This document shows positions 10,028 through 18,960 of a stretch of 20,653 bases of DNA, piece by piece. This DNA is from Rhodocollybia butyracea (taxonomy: Eukaryota > Basidiomycota > Agaricomycetes > Agaricales > Omphalotaceae): assembly GCA_015501585.1 (NCBI GenBank), contig JADNRY010000957.1:1-20653 (forward strand), read 5' to 3'. Below the pieces are notes generated by a model. It was not told the origin of the DNA, did not search any database, and saw only the letters and a list, made by a program, of their open reading frames with translations. How positions within the stretch are numbered: the stretch's first letter is position 1; each line of letters begins with the position of its first letter. Position numbers and translations under genes: made by a program.

Positions 10028-10700
10028 TTACATTCTTTCTGTTCGGCAATCCGCACCTTGGCCTCGAGTGACTGTTTGGCCAGTTCCAACAACATATACT
10101 GCATTGAAGCACTCCCGAAACGCAGATACCAGAGCCTTATTGTACTCTCTGTTGGCCTCGGCAACCAGTTGTTGATGCTGTCGTTCTATATGTGCAAGTT
10201 CTGCAGTGTCAGGGTAAAGTGTGTAAACCTCCTTTATCACTTGTATTACTTGTCCCAAAACCCCAAGGAATTACATGTCGGAACATATCTGGGGATGTGA
10301 CAATTCTCGGACATCTCGCTAATTTAAAGATAACATTGTCATCAAGAATATAATGACCTGTAATGGTGTATTGGTTGGGATAGTCTGTCTCAATGATATT
10401 TGACCTCCAGTTCCGCAACGCTACAGTGACGGCAGCTGAGAGCTCTTCAGATGGCTTGGTTGAGCAAGGCACACGGGTAGGATAAGGGTAAGTGACTTTA
10501 ATGGTGTGGACCAGAAAATTATCTGGTTCACAGTTATCACAACAACGAGCCCCAACAGGACGGCCAAAAAACGGTACTATGAACAAATAAGCAGATGTTT
10601 TTAAATATTTGTTCTTATGACTTACATTTACTTGTGTTGTTGAAGAAGACAGTCTGAGGTTGCGATAAACTGTGAAAGAAACTTTTGGTTGCATGCTTCA
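10028..10700 (-). pseudogene. RecQ-helicase-like C-terminal fragment, frameshifted
   Basis: RecQ-type helicases unwind DNA; large families occur in fungal genomes. The minus strand shows the zinc-binding signature FGRPVGARCCDNCEP (around 10520-10575), then RNWRSNIIETDYPNQY and GHYILDDNVIFKLARC, as in the C-terminal extension of fungal RecQ-like helicases. A 55-bp intron (10631-10577, GTAAAT..TAG) just upstream joins to this frame. After PWGFG the coding-like reading moves to another frame (VIQVIKEVYTLYPDTAELAH..), so at least one indel is present. The ATPase domains are missing, so it cannot work as a helicase. It is the last member, read 5' to 3', of a chain of gene fragments on the same strand. 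Confidence 0.68.
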
Positions 10701-10929
10701 AGGGCAGACTGAGCCTTTTTTCTCTGACCACATTGGATTGGCTGTGTCGGTGTATTGCCTTCATCAGGTTCCTCTGTGTCAATGGCAGCGATGTGACACC
10801 AAGCTGCATTTGAGGGCTGCGGTCCTGTGCCGTCAACGCTTTATATGAATACAGATATTCCGTTTGGTTATCGCGTAGAAGCTTGAGCAGAAGTGACGGT
10901 GACATTCCGAGAAAGGTAATCAGCATAAT

Positions 10930-11380
10930 AATCTCCATGGCGTCTAAACAAAAAAACTCACCTCCGAGCAACTCAACAAGATTGATACCCCAAATGGCCT
11001 TCTTGCCGATGGCTTCAATCTTGGACTCGTTGTGCAACACATTGATGGGAGCTACACGTTTGTTGTAGGTAATTTTGACAAGAAGACGGCACCACTCCTG
11101 ATGAAGCGCATGGCAAATGAGGACAGCGAAGAGAGCTGAGCATTATGGCAAAATTTTGGGCTGCAAAGTTGGAGTCATGTGATGAGACGGAGGAGATGAG
11201 TTCTATCATAGCATTAGACAACATATTTCTGATATTAATACTTGCAGACGTACCTTTGATCAACGCCAATGCCGACAAATTCTTTGGTGCAAGTATCTCT
11301 AAAATTAACCTTGTACTTTTTGGTTGTACGTGTATGTGAAGCACTGCATGGACGCTTGAATAATAGTAAATATCCAACAA
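10930..11380 (-). pseudogene. Unidentified coding fragment in the chimeric chain
   Basis: Minus-strand reading gives LILEILAPKNLSALALIK, an optional 51-base intron-like piece (GTACGT..TAG, in frame either way), ELISSVSSHDSNFAAQNF, then after a frame change EWCRLLVKITYNKRVAPI and KIEAIGKKAIWGINLVELL, ending at a GTGAGT donor-like site near 10960. It looks like a helical, armadillo-type or other structural protein, but I cannot name it. The frame change marks decay. It sits between the phosphatase piece and the RecQ-like piece, same orientation. Confidence 0.4.
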
Positions 11381-11746
11381 TAACTTTAACAGGAGGCTTT
11401 GTCCAGGAACAGCGTGATTATAGCCAAGAGGACATGATTGTAGTTGAAGAAGAGCCCATAGTTACGTTGTGATGTGGCAACGTTGAACATTGATGTGGCT
11501 GTGCTATTGCGCGGCCGCAGCCCAGAGGGCAGAGCGTTAAGTCATACTGTGGCTGACTCATGGGCTAACCATCATAAAGGAAGCCATTACTTCATGAATG
11601 CATTTTTTCAGTATCATCACTGCTCTCTGTGTTTTGAGCAGCAAACCGGAAGGTGTCAAAGGCGTTGAGATTGTTTGCAGAACAAAGGGTTGGTGTTCAA
11701 ACGTTCAGGTGTCCCTTTAAAATTGAGTATTGCCCTTTGATTTCTG
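11381..11746. other. Unassigned spacer in the fragment chain
   Basis: No domain was recognised on either strand. A short minus-strand reading (NNLNAFDTFRFAAQNTESSDD) is protein-like but too short to place. It contains a NotI-type GCGGCCGC at about 11510. Confidence 0.3.
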
Positions 11747-12008
11747 CTCTTCCGGGTCACTCCACATCAAATCCTTCATGTGGAATCTCCTGTGCTCAAC
11801 TTGGCGTGTGGATCTGATCAAGTGTTCTCATATCGAGACTGAGGCCCCCATGGATGCAAAGCATCATTCCATCAATGATAGCGGCAAGATTCAAGTAGTC
11901 AAAAATGCTACAACATGGTTTTCAGACAGTTGTTGAGCCGTATTTTTGCTGGCATTTGTCATAAAATCTATATACCTGTGTTATCTGCCAGGATTCACGA
12001 TTGCCTCG
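11747..12008 (-). pseudogene. PP2A/PP4/PPG1-type Ser/Thr phosphatase catalytic fragment
   Basis: The family dephosphorylates phospho-Ser/Thr with a two-metal centre. The minus-strand reading starts [19 protein letters not shown], corresponding to the conserved RGNHESRQIT (both the metal-site His and the following Arg are changed), then KYGSTTV, stop, [31 protein letters not shown] and, in another frame, DLMWSDPEE. At least two stops and one frameshift break it. It begins abruptly at 12008, where it is fused to the Hsp70 fragment, and ends after the WSDPEE region, so it covers only the middle third of a catalytic subunit. It lacks introns over its 262 bases. Closest in wording to PPG1/PP4-like members, but the subfamily is uncertain. 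Confidence 0.85.
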
Positions 12009-12268
12009 CCACAAGGCATGGGAGGAATACCGTTGAGCTCGAACTTGCCTAGCAGACAGTTGTCTCTGCATTGGGTATGCTCTCCTTTGTCGGCAGGAAA
12101 AGTGACAGTGATCTGGTTGTCCTCAACAGTTGTGAATGTCCAAGATTTGTTTGTTGGGATAGTAGTGTTACGGTGAACAATGACACCAAATATGTCAACT
12201 TGCATGGCAACACCAAGGGATAAAGGAGCAACATCGAGGAGGAGGAGATCCTTGGTCTGCTCAGAGGT
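12006..12268 (-). pseudogene. Hsp70 (Ssb-like) fragment, downstream piece
   Basis: Hsp70 chaperones bind unfolded peptides in an ATP-dependent cycle; Ssb types act at the ribosome. Reading starts [19 protein letters not shown] and continues [38 protein letters not shown], i.e. the linker (DLLLLDV) and the first part of the substrate-binding domain. [12 protein letters not shown] is Ssb-like rather than the cytosolic Ssa wording. It stops at about 12006 in the sequence GGCGAGGC, shared with the start of the phosphatase piece. The upstream half of the gene lies 5.6 kb away at 17898-18060, beyond an inserted element. Confidence 0.88.
12262..12268 (+). repeat. Target-site duplication, left copy
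   Basis: CAGAGGT, repeated at 17898-17904. In Hsp70 coding sense it is ACCTCTG, the Thr-Ser codons before EQTKD, present once in an uninterrupted gene. Confidence 0.75.
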
Positions 12269-12490
12269 GAGGCAATGCTGTACCATTATTGCAATGTAAG
12301 GTGGCCATGGCCAGAGCTCACATTACAATTTAGGGCAGTCCCAGGCATAACAGCAAAGTGAGCTCACATTGCAATGTGGCATATGTCACAGCCAGGCTTG
12401 TGCAAAATTACTGGATTAGGGAATTTTTCGCTCTGTGTAACATAGAGCTGGGTTTGCATGTCACATCACATCTGTTTTAGCTAAATTTGG
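12269..12490 (+). repeat. Outer left arm with subterminal palindromes
   Basis: Reverse complement of 17675-17897 with few changes. It contains GAGCTCACATT twice and the perfect 14-base palindrome CACATTGCAATGTG at 12365-12378. Repeated palindromic words near the ends are what a transposase would be expected to bind. Confidence 0.75.
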
Positions 12491-12782
12491 AAATAAAAAA
12501 GTCGCCATATTGAGCTATAGCTAAAGCGGCAGTGCCGGTGTACATTTATCCGGTCATGTGACCGGTGGATCGCAGGTTTGGACAGCTTCGATAAAATTAG
12601 TGATTTATGGGCCCATTTTGGACATTTCTGGAGTGGTAGCAAGCCCAAAAAAGGCTATGGACAATGTATTAATATTTGAGCAGTGTACCTCGGCCCATGG
12701 GGTGCTGTAATGGGTTGGATTGAACAAAAAGATTAAGATTACCTTGGGTCAAAGCTGTACATCACTGCCTAATTGGGAATTC
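12491..12782. other. Left-arm segment without partner in the right arm
   Basis: This part has no counterpart in 17333-17897, so it is either an insertion on the left or a deletion on the right. It contains a strong hairpin, CCGGTCATGTGACCGG at 12550-12565. No coding signal. Confidence 0.45.
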
Positions 12783-13075
12783 CAGCAAAGCGGCCTAAAA
12801 AGCCTGCTTCTACAGTTGATATTCTCCCTAATCAGAGTGTACATAGTGTCATTAGATCATAGGTCCCTGAAGCGAAATTACAGCCATAGCTCCGGCCAAA
12901 GCTGTTTTATTAGCATATTTAGAATGCCAGCAAAGCGGCCTAAAAGCATGCTTGTGCCTAGGTATTCCCTCTAATACCAGTCTGTACAGTGATTATACAT
13001 GTACAATAGGTACCTGAAGCGAAATTAGGGCAGGTATGTGGGTTAATAGTGGCCCTGCTTCGAGGTTTTGGCCTG
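12783..13075 (+). repeat. Two tandem units of about 146 bp in the left arm
   Basis: CAGCAAAGCGGCCTAAAA starts at 12783 and again at 12928; CCTGAAGCGAAATTA follows in each unit (near 12866 and 13013), giving a period of 145-147 bp. The right arm has one full unit plus two diverged half-units bearing the same words. Confidence 0.7.
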
Positions 13076-13150
13076 TGGCTGTGCTGTCAAAAGTCGAAGT
13101 AACAGTAGGATATTTTACATACTAGTGATACAGGCATAGTGTCTGCACAA

Positions 13151-13335
13151 AATGAGGCATAATCACGCATAATTGGACATAATTGGCGCGTATCATCACT
13201 GTATCATCGCGTATAATCATTATACCCTGGGTATAATTCACGAAATCTCAGGGTTGCATGATTGAGTATAAATCAGCGTTTTGATTACAACGGATATGCA
13301 ATTATACCGTTTACATTTGTGGAGAATTGCTGATG
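13151..13335 (-). repeat. Heptamer-rich repeat family, copy 3
   Basis: Read on the minus strand it begins CATCAGCAATTCTCC at 13335 and runs through GTAAACGGTATAATTGCATATCC to the GATTATGCCTCATT end at 13151. It is the mirror image of 15006-15190. Confidence 0.75.
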
Positions 13336-13594
13336 TAGACTCAAAAGTCTGGGTATACACATTTCAATACTATGATCTGAACTTTGAGCTAACTACAGAT
13401 ATCTATGTGAACACTTAAAACATGAGCATGCTATTGACATACCCAGGGGTTGTTGTAGGGACTTGAACTCACTTAATAGAATTCGAAGACTTGATTCCCC
13501 ATTATTAGAGCTGCATAGCATCACCTATTCATGTTTTTACTAACTGAAAATCGCATTTTTTTTCGAAAATAACAGTTCGTCACCCAACTTATTA

Positions 13595-14749
13595 GTCTTA
13601 TTAGTCTACACTTTTGTTACATTGACCTGACTAAAAAGACTCAAAGTCCCTGGCAAATCCAAGGTGCCTTGGTCATGTCCAAGCAAGTAGGCCATGACCT
13701 GGTCACCTGGGTCAAGTTGGTCATGACCAGGGGTAGGATAGGGTATGCCCTGGCAGGGATAGGGTACCTTGTGGGAGAGGAGGGAGACCTCTTGGGAGGG
13801 GTGTGGAACTTCCAGGGTAGGAGTAGGGGGTGCAGTGGGGGTGACAGAGGGGGGAGTAGAGGGTGCTGAGGGAGGAGTAGGGGATGCTTGGAAAGCAGTA
13901 TAAAATGCTTTGGGAGAGATGTCAGCCTCCAGAGTGGAATAAGATGGTGCAGGAGAGATGTCAGTTTACATGTGAAGTGTGTGCAACCTTGGGGAGTGTT
14001 TTGGTGGGCTAATTGCAGGTACATGGGGCAGTGGGAAGAGAAGGGAAGCTGCTGGCTCATGCTGAGTTGGATCTGGCCAAGGACAGCTTGGACATGACCT
14101 GGGGCAACTTGGACATGACCCAGGATTGCCTTCGTTTGGGGTAAGCCACCTGTTCTATGTATGGAGAAGGGGTCTGGATGCCTACTACAAGTTCTTGTCC
14201 TCATGGATAGAGTCCAGACAGTTTTTGTGGTGAGTTTGGCCATTTCCCAATTAGGTAGTGAAAACAGCTTTGACCTCATCCACTGCAAAAGGTTTGTGAT
14301 TTCTCAATTAAGTAATAAAAACAGCTTTGGCCTCATCCACTGCAAAAGATTTGTCACTTCTTAATTAGGCAATGAAAACAGCTTTGACCTCATCCACTGC
14401 AAACTTTTGAAATTGCCTAATTAACAAATAAAAGAAGGGAAACTTTTTGCAGTGGATGAGGTCAAAGCTGTTTCACTACCTAATTGGGAAATGGCCAAAC
14501 TCACCACAAAAACTGTCTGGACTCTATCCATGAGGACAAGAACTTGTAGTAGGCATCCAACACCCCTCCCAAGAGGTCTCCCTCCTCTCCTATAGGGTAC
14601 CCTATCCTACCCCTGGTCATGACCAACTTGACCTAGGTGACTAGGTCATGGCCTACTTGCTTGGACATGACAAAGGCACCTTGGATTTGCCAGGGACTTT
14701 GAGTCTTTTTTAGTCAGGTCAATGTAACAAAAGTGTAGACTAATAAGAC
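13595..14749. mobile_element. Fold-back element, copy 1 (1.16 kb)
   Basis: Ends GTCTTATTAGTCTACAC.. inverted, flanked on each side by TA (13593-13594 and 14750-14751). The same ends bound a second copy at 18087-20024, which defines the element independently of the surrounding palindrome. The arms carry GGTCATGTCC/GGACATGACC words; the centre carries three 57-bp tandem units and one inverted unit. Open frames in the arms (for example 14288-13641 on the minus strand, 215 codons, rich in Pro, Leu and His) have no recognised domain and are probably non-coding. Confidence 0.78.
14245..14415 (+). repeat. Three 57-bp tandem units at the fold-back centre
   Basis: Each unit contains AACAGCTTTGRCCTCATCCACTGC preceded by AATTARGYAATGA-like sequence; the shared word recurs at 14265, 14322 and 14379. 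An inverted copy starts at about 14440 (GCAGTGGATGAGGTCAAAGC), so this is where the two arms meet. Confidence 0.75.
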
Positions 14750-15005
14750 TAATAAGTTGGGTGATTGAACTGTTATTTTCGAAAAAATGCGATTTTCAGT
14801 TAGTAAAACATGAATAGGTGATGCTATGCAGCTCTAATAATGGGGAATCAAGTCTTCGAATTCTATTAAGTGAGTTCAAGTCCCTACAACAACCCTGGGT
14901 ATGTCAATAGCATGCTCATGTTTTAAGTGTTCACATAGATATCTGTAGTTAGCTCAAAGTTCAGATCATAGTATTGAAATGTGTATACCCAGACTTTTGA
15001 GTCTA

Positions 15006-15190
15006 CATCAGCAATTCTCCACAAATGTAAACGGTATAATTGCATATCCGTTGTAATCAAAACGCTGATTTATACTCAATCATGCAACCCTGAGATTTCG
15101 TGAATTATACCCAGGGTATAATGATTATACGCGATGATACAGTGATGATACGCGCCAATTATGTCCAATTATGCGTGATTATGCCTCATT
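15006..15190 (+). repeat. Heptamer-rich repeat family, copy 4
   Basis: Mirror copy of 13151-13335. It ends with a run of ATTATAC/GATGATAC/AATTATG words, giving a periodic AT-rich tail. Confidence 0.75.
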
Positions 15191-16339
15191 ATACTTACTC
15201 TCAATAAATTATAATGTTAACCCAATGAGACGTTAGTACATCATAGTCAAATCATAGTACTTATATGTAGTAGTACCGTGACAGTGGTGGTACACACTGA
15301 CATTGTACTGAGCACACAGGTATCGTGCCTCAGCCTCAGGCATAGTATCTTAGTCATGACATCCCTCAGTTATTCAGAGCTCCAGCAGCAAGATAGCGGA
15401 ACTTTACATGAAGTTGGACAACGGCCTTGACAGCGCCTGAAGTCCAATGCGGAACAGCTAAGTCCATTGAAACTCCGACGGCTGTATAGTACCACATGAT
15501 CGTTTCATGATTTGACGCCAGCGCCGTTTTCAATTTTAAAAACTCGAACCATCTCTAATCTTTCTTTTCCTCGGATGTTAAAATTTTATCCTCGCTCTTG
15601 TTGCTACTTGCGGCCTACGGTTAGTCCTCCAGCTTGGGCTGCTGCATTTTTTAATTGCCTATCGAGAATTTGCCTTCTTTAAGTGATTTTTGGAGAGGTG
15701 CACTAGGACTTGGATCTCGGTGTTATTGTGGTGCGTGTTTCTTTTTCTTTAGCCAATTAGTACTTACTATTGTTTTTTTCTGGTCCTCGTTGTTTCGTAC
15801 TGCTACCAACCATACAGCTATACATTTCAAAGTTCGGAAAAGCGTTGACGCCAGCCCCACCTCCTCCCATAAATCTAGGCAAGTTGATTCCCAGCCAGAC
15901 TCGAATATGTACTGACTATTCACAGAGTGTTGAGTACTTGGGCAGGCATCTTTCCTTTGCAGGCCGCCTCCATTTTCATGTCCACAGGCTCTCAGACCAT
16001 TTTTTGATTTTCGCCAGGCTTCGAGTTTAGGTTTATCACTTCATATCAGTTCGACGATATTTGTTAACTTGATGTTTTTGTACATAGCAACGATTCTCTG
16101 GGGTTTACAAGGTCAGTCTTTTTTCCCATTTGTGATATCTTTTTACTGATGCGCCGATTGGTATCTAGTGATGTTTTGCTTTCTGCGCAACGCGACGCCG
16201 CTTGTCTTTGTGTGGTCATAACAGTAGTAACGTTTTTTTAGCCTATATTGTACTATGTATACGTAGTTGTAATATATTGAAGTAATAACAACGTTTTTGC
16301 TAGTTTTTTCAGCCGTGTAATGAGCAACTGAGCTAAAAA
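15191..16339. other. Interior of the long-arm element, no gene recognised
   Basis: 15191-15550 has no recognisable coding or repeats. 15540-16110 has a pyrimidine-rich leader-like stretch followed by overlapping plus-strand frames (15655-15915, 15770-16030) with no known domain; it could be the remains of a gene 5' end or of the element's original cargo. 16110-16339 is AT-rich without features. Confidence 0.4.
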
Positions 16340-16601
16340 CTGGGTGTATAACCGTGTATTAATGTGTATAATGGGGATGTATAATCTTGTATAATCTGGT
16401 ATTACTGGGTATAAAGCAAGGTATAATCAGATGAGAATCGAGAGCATAAACATCTATAATCATGTATAATCGGGTATTTCTATTATGCACTCGGGGGTCT
16501 ATACATACCTGATTATACTTCCCGAAATTTGTATAAAGAGGCGTGATTGGCATGTATTGATGCCAATTATACCGGATCACAATCGTGGAGAAATGCTGAT
16601 G
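16340..16601 (-). repeat. Heptamer-rich repeat family, copy 5
   Basis: Minus-strand start CATCAGCATTTCTCCAC at 16601, then GGTATAATTGGCAT, ATCACGCC, AGACCCCCGAGTGCATAA and many GATTATAC words. Very close to copy 2 (9015-9259) but lacking the partner arm of its GC hairpin. The adjoining 16602-16735 resembles the palindrome arm at 13480-13575 (GATTCGAAGA..GATTCCC.., GCATAGCAT, CATTCATGTTTTT, TGAAAATCG), so this is a related element without the fold-back core. Confidence 0.75.
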
Positions 16602-16659
16602 TAGAGGACATCTAAATGATTCGAAGATATGATTCCCAAGTTTTTGAGCATTATATGAG

Positions 16660-17075
16660 ATGCATAGCATGTTCCATTCATGTTTTTTATTGCCTGAAAA
16701 TCGAATTTTTTCGAACATAACATAAATATCAGTGAATACCATCGCTCTGGGGCCATATAAATTGTTCGTCGGTATGGCGCAGGTTGATACTATATAGTAC
16801 AGTATGTATGAGCACTTTCAGCGCCCTAGGTACTCTAAAGGCTTCACTCTTCCATGTTAATTCCTCAAAAATCGACTTTTTTAGGCAAAATATCGAAAAA
16901 CAATCCATACCATCGCTTCTAGTACCATATTAGTTTACTCTTGGACATGGAACGACTGTCTAGCATGTATTCCAGTATACCTACGTCGCTTTGAGGGCCT
17001 ACCTTCACTTAAGCACTCACTATTAGCATTTTATCACCCAAAAAAGCGATTTTTGATGGTTACTAAACCATTGAT
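16660..17075 (+). repeat. Three diverged tandem units of about 170 bp
   Basis: Words of the type CATGTT..TT.CCTCAAAAATCGACTTTTTT recur near 16678, 16853 and 17022, each of the first two followed by CCATACCATCGCT-like and CCATATWA-like sequence. Identity between units is low, so this is an old tandem array. It continues one end of the heptamer-family element. Confidence 0.5.
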
Positions 17076-17332
17076 CACTCTATCCTCCTCCTCCTGGACA
17101 CAGAATGGTGAGTATAACAACCTGCAGATGTAGTTAACATACTACAGTACCCAGGTATACACTTAAAGCCTTACCCCTTGAGAATTCATGCCATTACTGA
17201 GCCAACTTCGACTCAACACCACCTATATATTTCCCTATTTGGACATACAGCTTTGACCTACTCCGACCTATTAGCTGGTAATTACAGCTTATTCCTGCCA
17301 TGTAATGCCCTAGTTTTACTTCAGGCATATAT

Positions 17333-17897
17333 ATTTTGTGCAGACACTATGCCTGTATCACTTAGTATGTAAAATATCCTACTGTTACTTCGACTTTTTG
17401 ACAGCACAGCCACAGGCCAAAACCTCGAAGCAGGGCCACTATTAACCCACATACCTGCCCTAATTTCGCTTCAGGTACCTACTTTACATCTGTAAACATT
17501 GTATAGAATACTATTAGACTAAATACCTAGGGACAAGCATGCTTTTAGGCCGCTTTGCTGCCATATATATTTCCCTATTTGGACATTCAGCTTTGACCTC
17601 CTCCTGCCTATAGCTAGTAGTAGTGCCTTATTCCTGCTATGTAGTGCTTCAATTTCGCTTCAGGTACATATATTCAAATTTAGCTAAAACAGATGTGATG
17701 TGACATGCAAACCCAGCTCTATGTTAACACAGAGCGAAAAATTCCCTAATCCAGTAATTTTGCACAAGCCAGGCTGTGGACATATGCCACATTGCAATGT
17801 GAGCTCACTTTGCTGTTATGCTTGGGACTGCCCTAAATTGTAATGCAGGCTATGGCCATATCCACCCTACATTGCATTATTGGTACAGCATAGGGTG
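17333..17897 (-). repeat. Right arm of the long-inverted-repeat element
   Basis: Inverted partner of 12269-12490 (as 17675-17897) and of 12928-13153 (as 17333-17562). Between these blocks lies GTCCAAATAGGGAAATATAT-type sequence that recurs further left near 17225, so the arm contains diverged direct repeats. Confidence 0.78.
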
Positions 17898-17904
17898 CAG
17901 AGGT
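17898..17904 (+). repeat. Target-site duplication, right copy
   Basis: CAGAGGT matching 12262-12268. The eighth base differs (G on the left, C on the right). Confidence 0.75.
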
Positions 17905-18060
17905 CTAGCCAGTGAGAATGGCAGTTTGCATGGCGGCACCGTAGGCAACAGCCTTGATGGATTTATTCAATTGACAGCCACAAAGTACTCAGAAACAAGT
18001 GATTGAATTTTTGGGATACGAGTGGAACCCCTGACAAGGACGATGTCGTCGACCTTTTCA
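17898..18060 (-). pseudogene. Hsp70 (Ssb-like) fragment, upstream piece
   Basis: Minus-strand reading gives VDDIVLVRGSTRIPKIQSL, then, after an indel, LNKSIKAVAYGAAMQTAILTG followed by TAG and ACCTCTG. This is the end of the Hsp70 ATPase domain (normally LVGGSTRIPK..); the usual NPDE before AVAYGAA is missing. It joins directly to the piece at 12268 if the 12269-17897 element and one copy of the 7-bp duplication are removed. The reading is lost upstream of about 18060, just before the second fold-back element at 18087. Confidence 0.87.
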
Positions 18061-18610
18061 CGGCACTTCAGGCAACCACTTTTTTAGTCTTATTAGTCTA
18101 CACTTTTGTTACATTGACCTGACTAAAAAGACTCAAAATCCCTGGCAAATCAAAGGTGCCTTGGTCATGTCCAGGGAAGTGGGTCATGTCCAAGCAAGTA
18201 GGCCATGACCTGGTCACCTGGGTCAAGTTGGTCATGACCAGGGGTAGGATAGGGTATGCCCTGGCAGGGATAGGGTACCTTGTGGGAGAGGAGGGAGACC
18301 TCTTGGGAGGGGTGTGGAACCTCAAGGGTAGGAGTAGGGGGTGCAGTGGGGGTGACAGAGGGGGAGTAGAGGGTAGGGAGGGAGGAGTAGGGGATGCTTG
18401 GAAAGCAGTATAAAATGCTTTGGGAGAGATGTCAGCCTCCAGAGTGGAATAAGATGGTGCAGGAGAGATGTCAGTTTACATGTGAAGTGTGTGCAACCTT
18501 GGGGTGTTTCGGTGGGCTAATTGCAGATATATGGGGCAGTGGGAAGAGAAGGGAAGCTGCTGGCTCATGCTGAGTTGGATCTGGCCAAGGACAGCCTGAG
18601 AAGTAGAAAA

Positions 18611-18960
18611 GGACATGACCTGGGGAAACTTGGACATGACCATGGTTAGATTGGACATGACCAGGGGGAACTTGATGTGGAATAAGTGATCTGGTTACAC
18701 TTGTGCACTCGGTTGTTAGACCTTTAGTACAATTGTCTGGGTCTCCCCCAGGACCTCTACAGTATTTATACTACTTACAATACCTTCTAGAATATTCTAC
18801 ACAGTACTGGTAAGTAGGCTGAGTAAGTAATGAGTAATACTAAAAAGTACTAGAATGTTCCAGTACAGACTCAAATCTACAACACAACTTGGACATGACC
18901 AAGGTGAGGTTGGACATGGCCAAGGGCAACTTGGACATGTCCAAGATTAGGTTGTACATC
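18611..18960 (+). repeat. Cluster of TTGGACATGACC words
   Basis: Six or more copies of GGACATGACC or one-base variants occur in two groups (18611-18661 and 18889-18940), about 20-22 bases apart within each group. A third group lies at 19880-19945. The word is nearly self-complementary, so both strands present it. Confidence 0.8.

Larger units (their letters stand above)
13151..15190. mobile_element. 2.0 kb near-perfect palindrome nested in the left arm
   Basis: 13151-13804 matches the reverse complement of 14560-15190 almost base for base, starting AATGAGGCATAATCACGC at both ends. The right half lacks the counterpart of about 13805-14171, after which the inner parts pair again (14172-14290 with 14440-14560). 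The outer 440 bases of each half belong to the heptamer-rich family; the core 13595-14749 is a fold-back element. It interrupts the long-arm element right after CACAAAAT, whose counterpart continues differently at 17333. Confidence 0.8.
12269..17897. mobile_element. 5.6 kb long-inverted-repeat element inserted in the Hsp70 fragment (hAT-like)
   Basis: The outer ends are inverted: 12271-12300 carries CAATGCTGTACCA-TTATTGCAATGTA, and the right end reversed carries CTATGCTGTACCA-ATAATGCAATGTA. Arms: 12269-12490 pairs with 17675-17897, and 12928-13153 pairs with 17333-17562. CAGAGGT flanks both sides (12262-12268 and 17898-17904). Extended by one base it is an 8-bp duplication with one mismatch, as expected for hAT elements. 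Removing the element restores continuity of the Hsp70 reading, which fixes the borders independently. The interior holds a nested palindrome and other repeats; no transposase is recognised, so it is non-autonomous or gutted. Confidence 0.78.

Noticed and set aside
14860..14890. tRNA T-arm-like GTTCAAGTCCC (also at 13460-13480 inverted).
   Set aside because: No pairing T-stem, acceptor stem or anticodon arm around it; it lies in repeat DNA.
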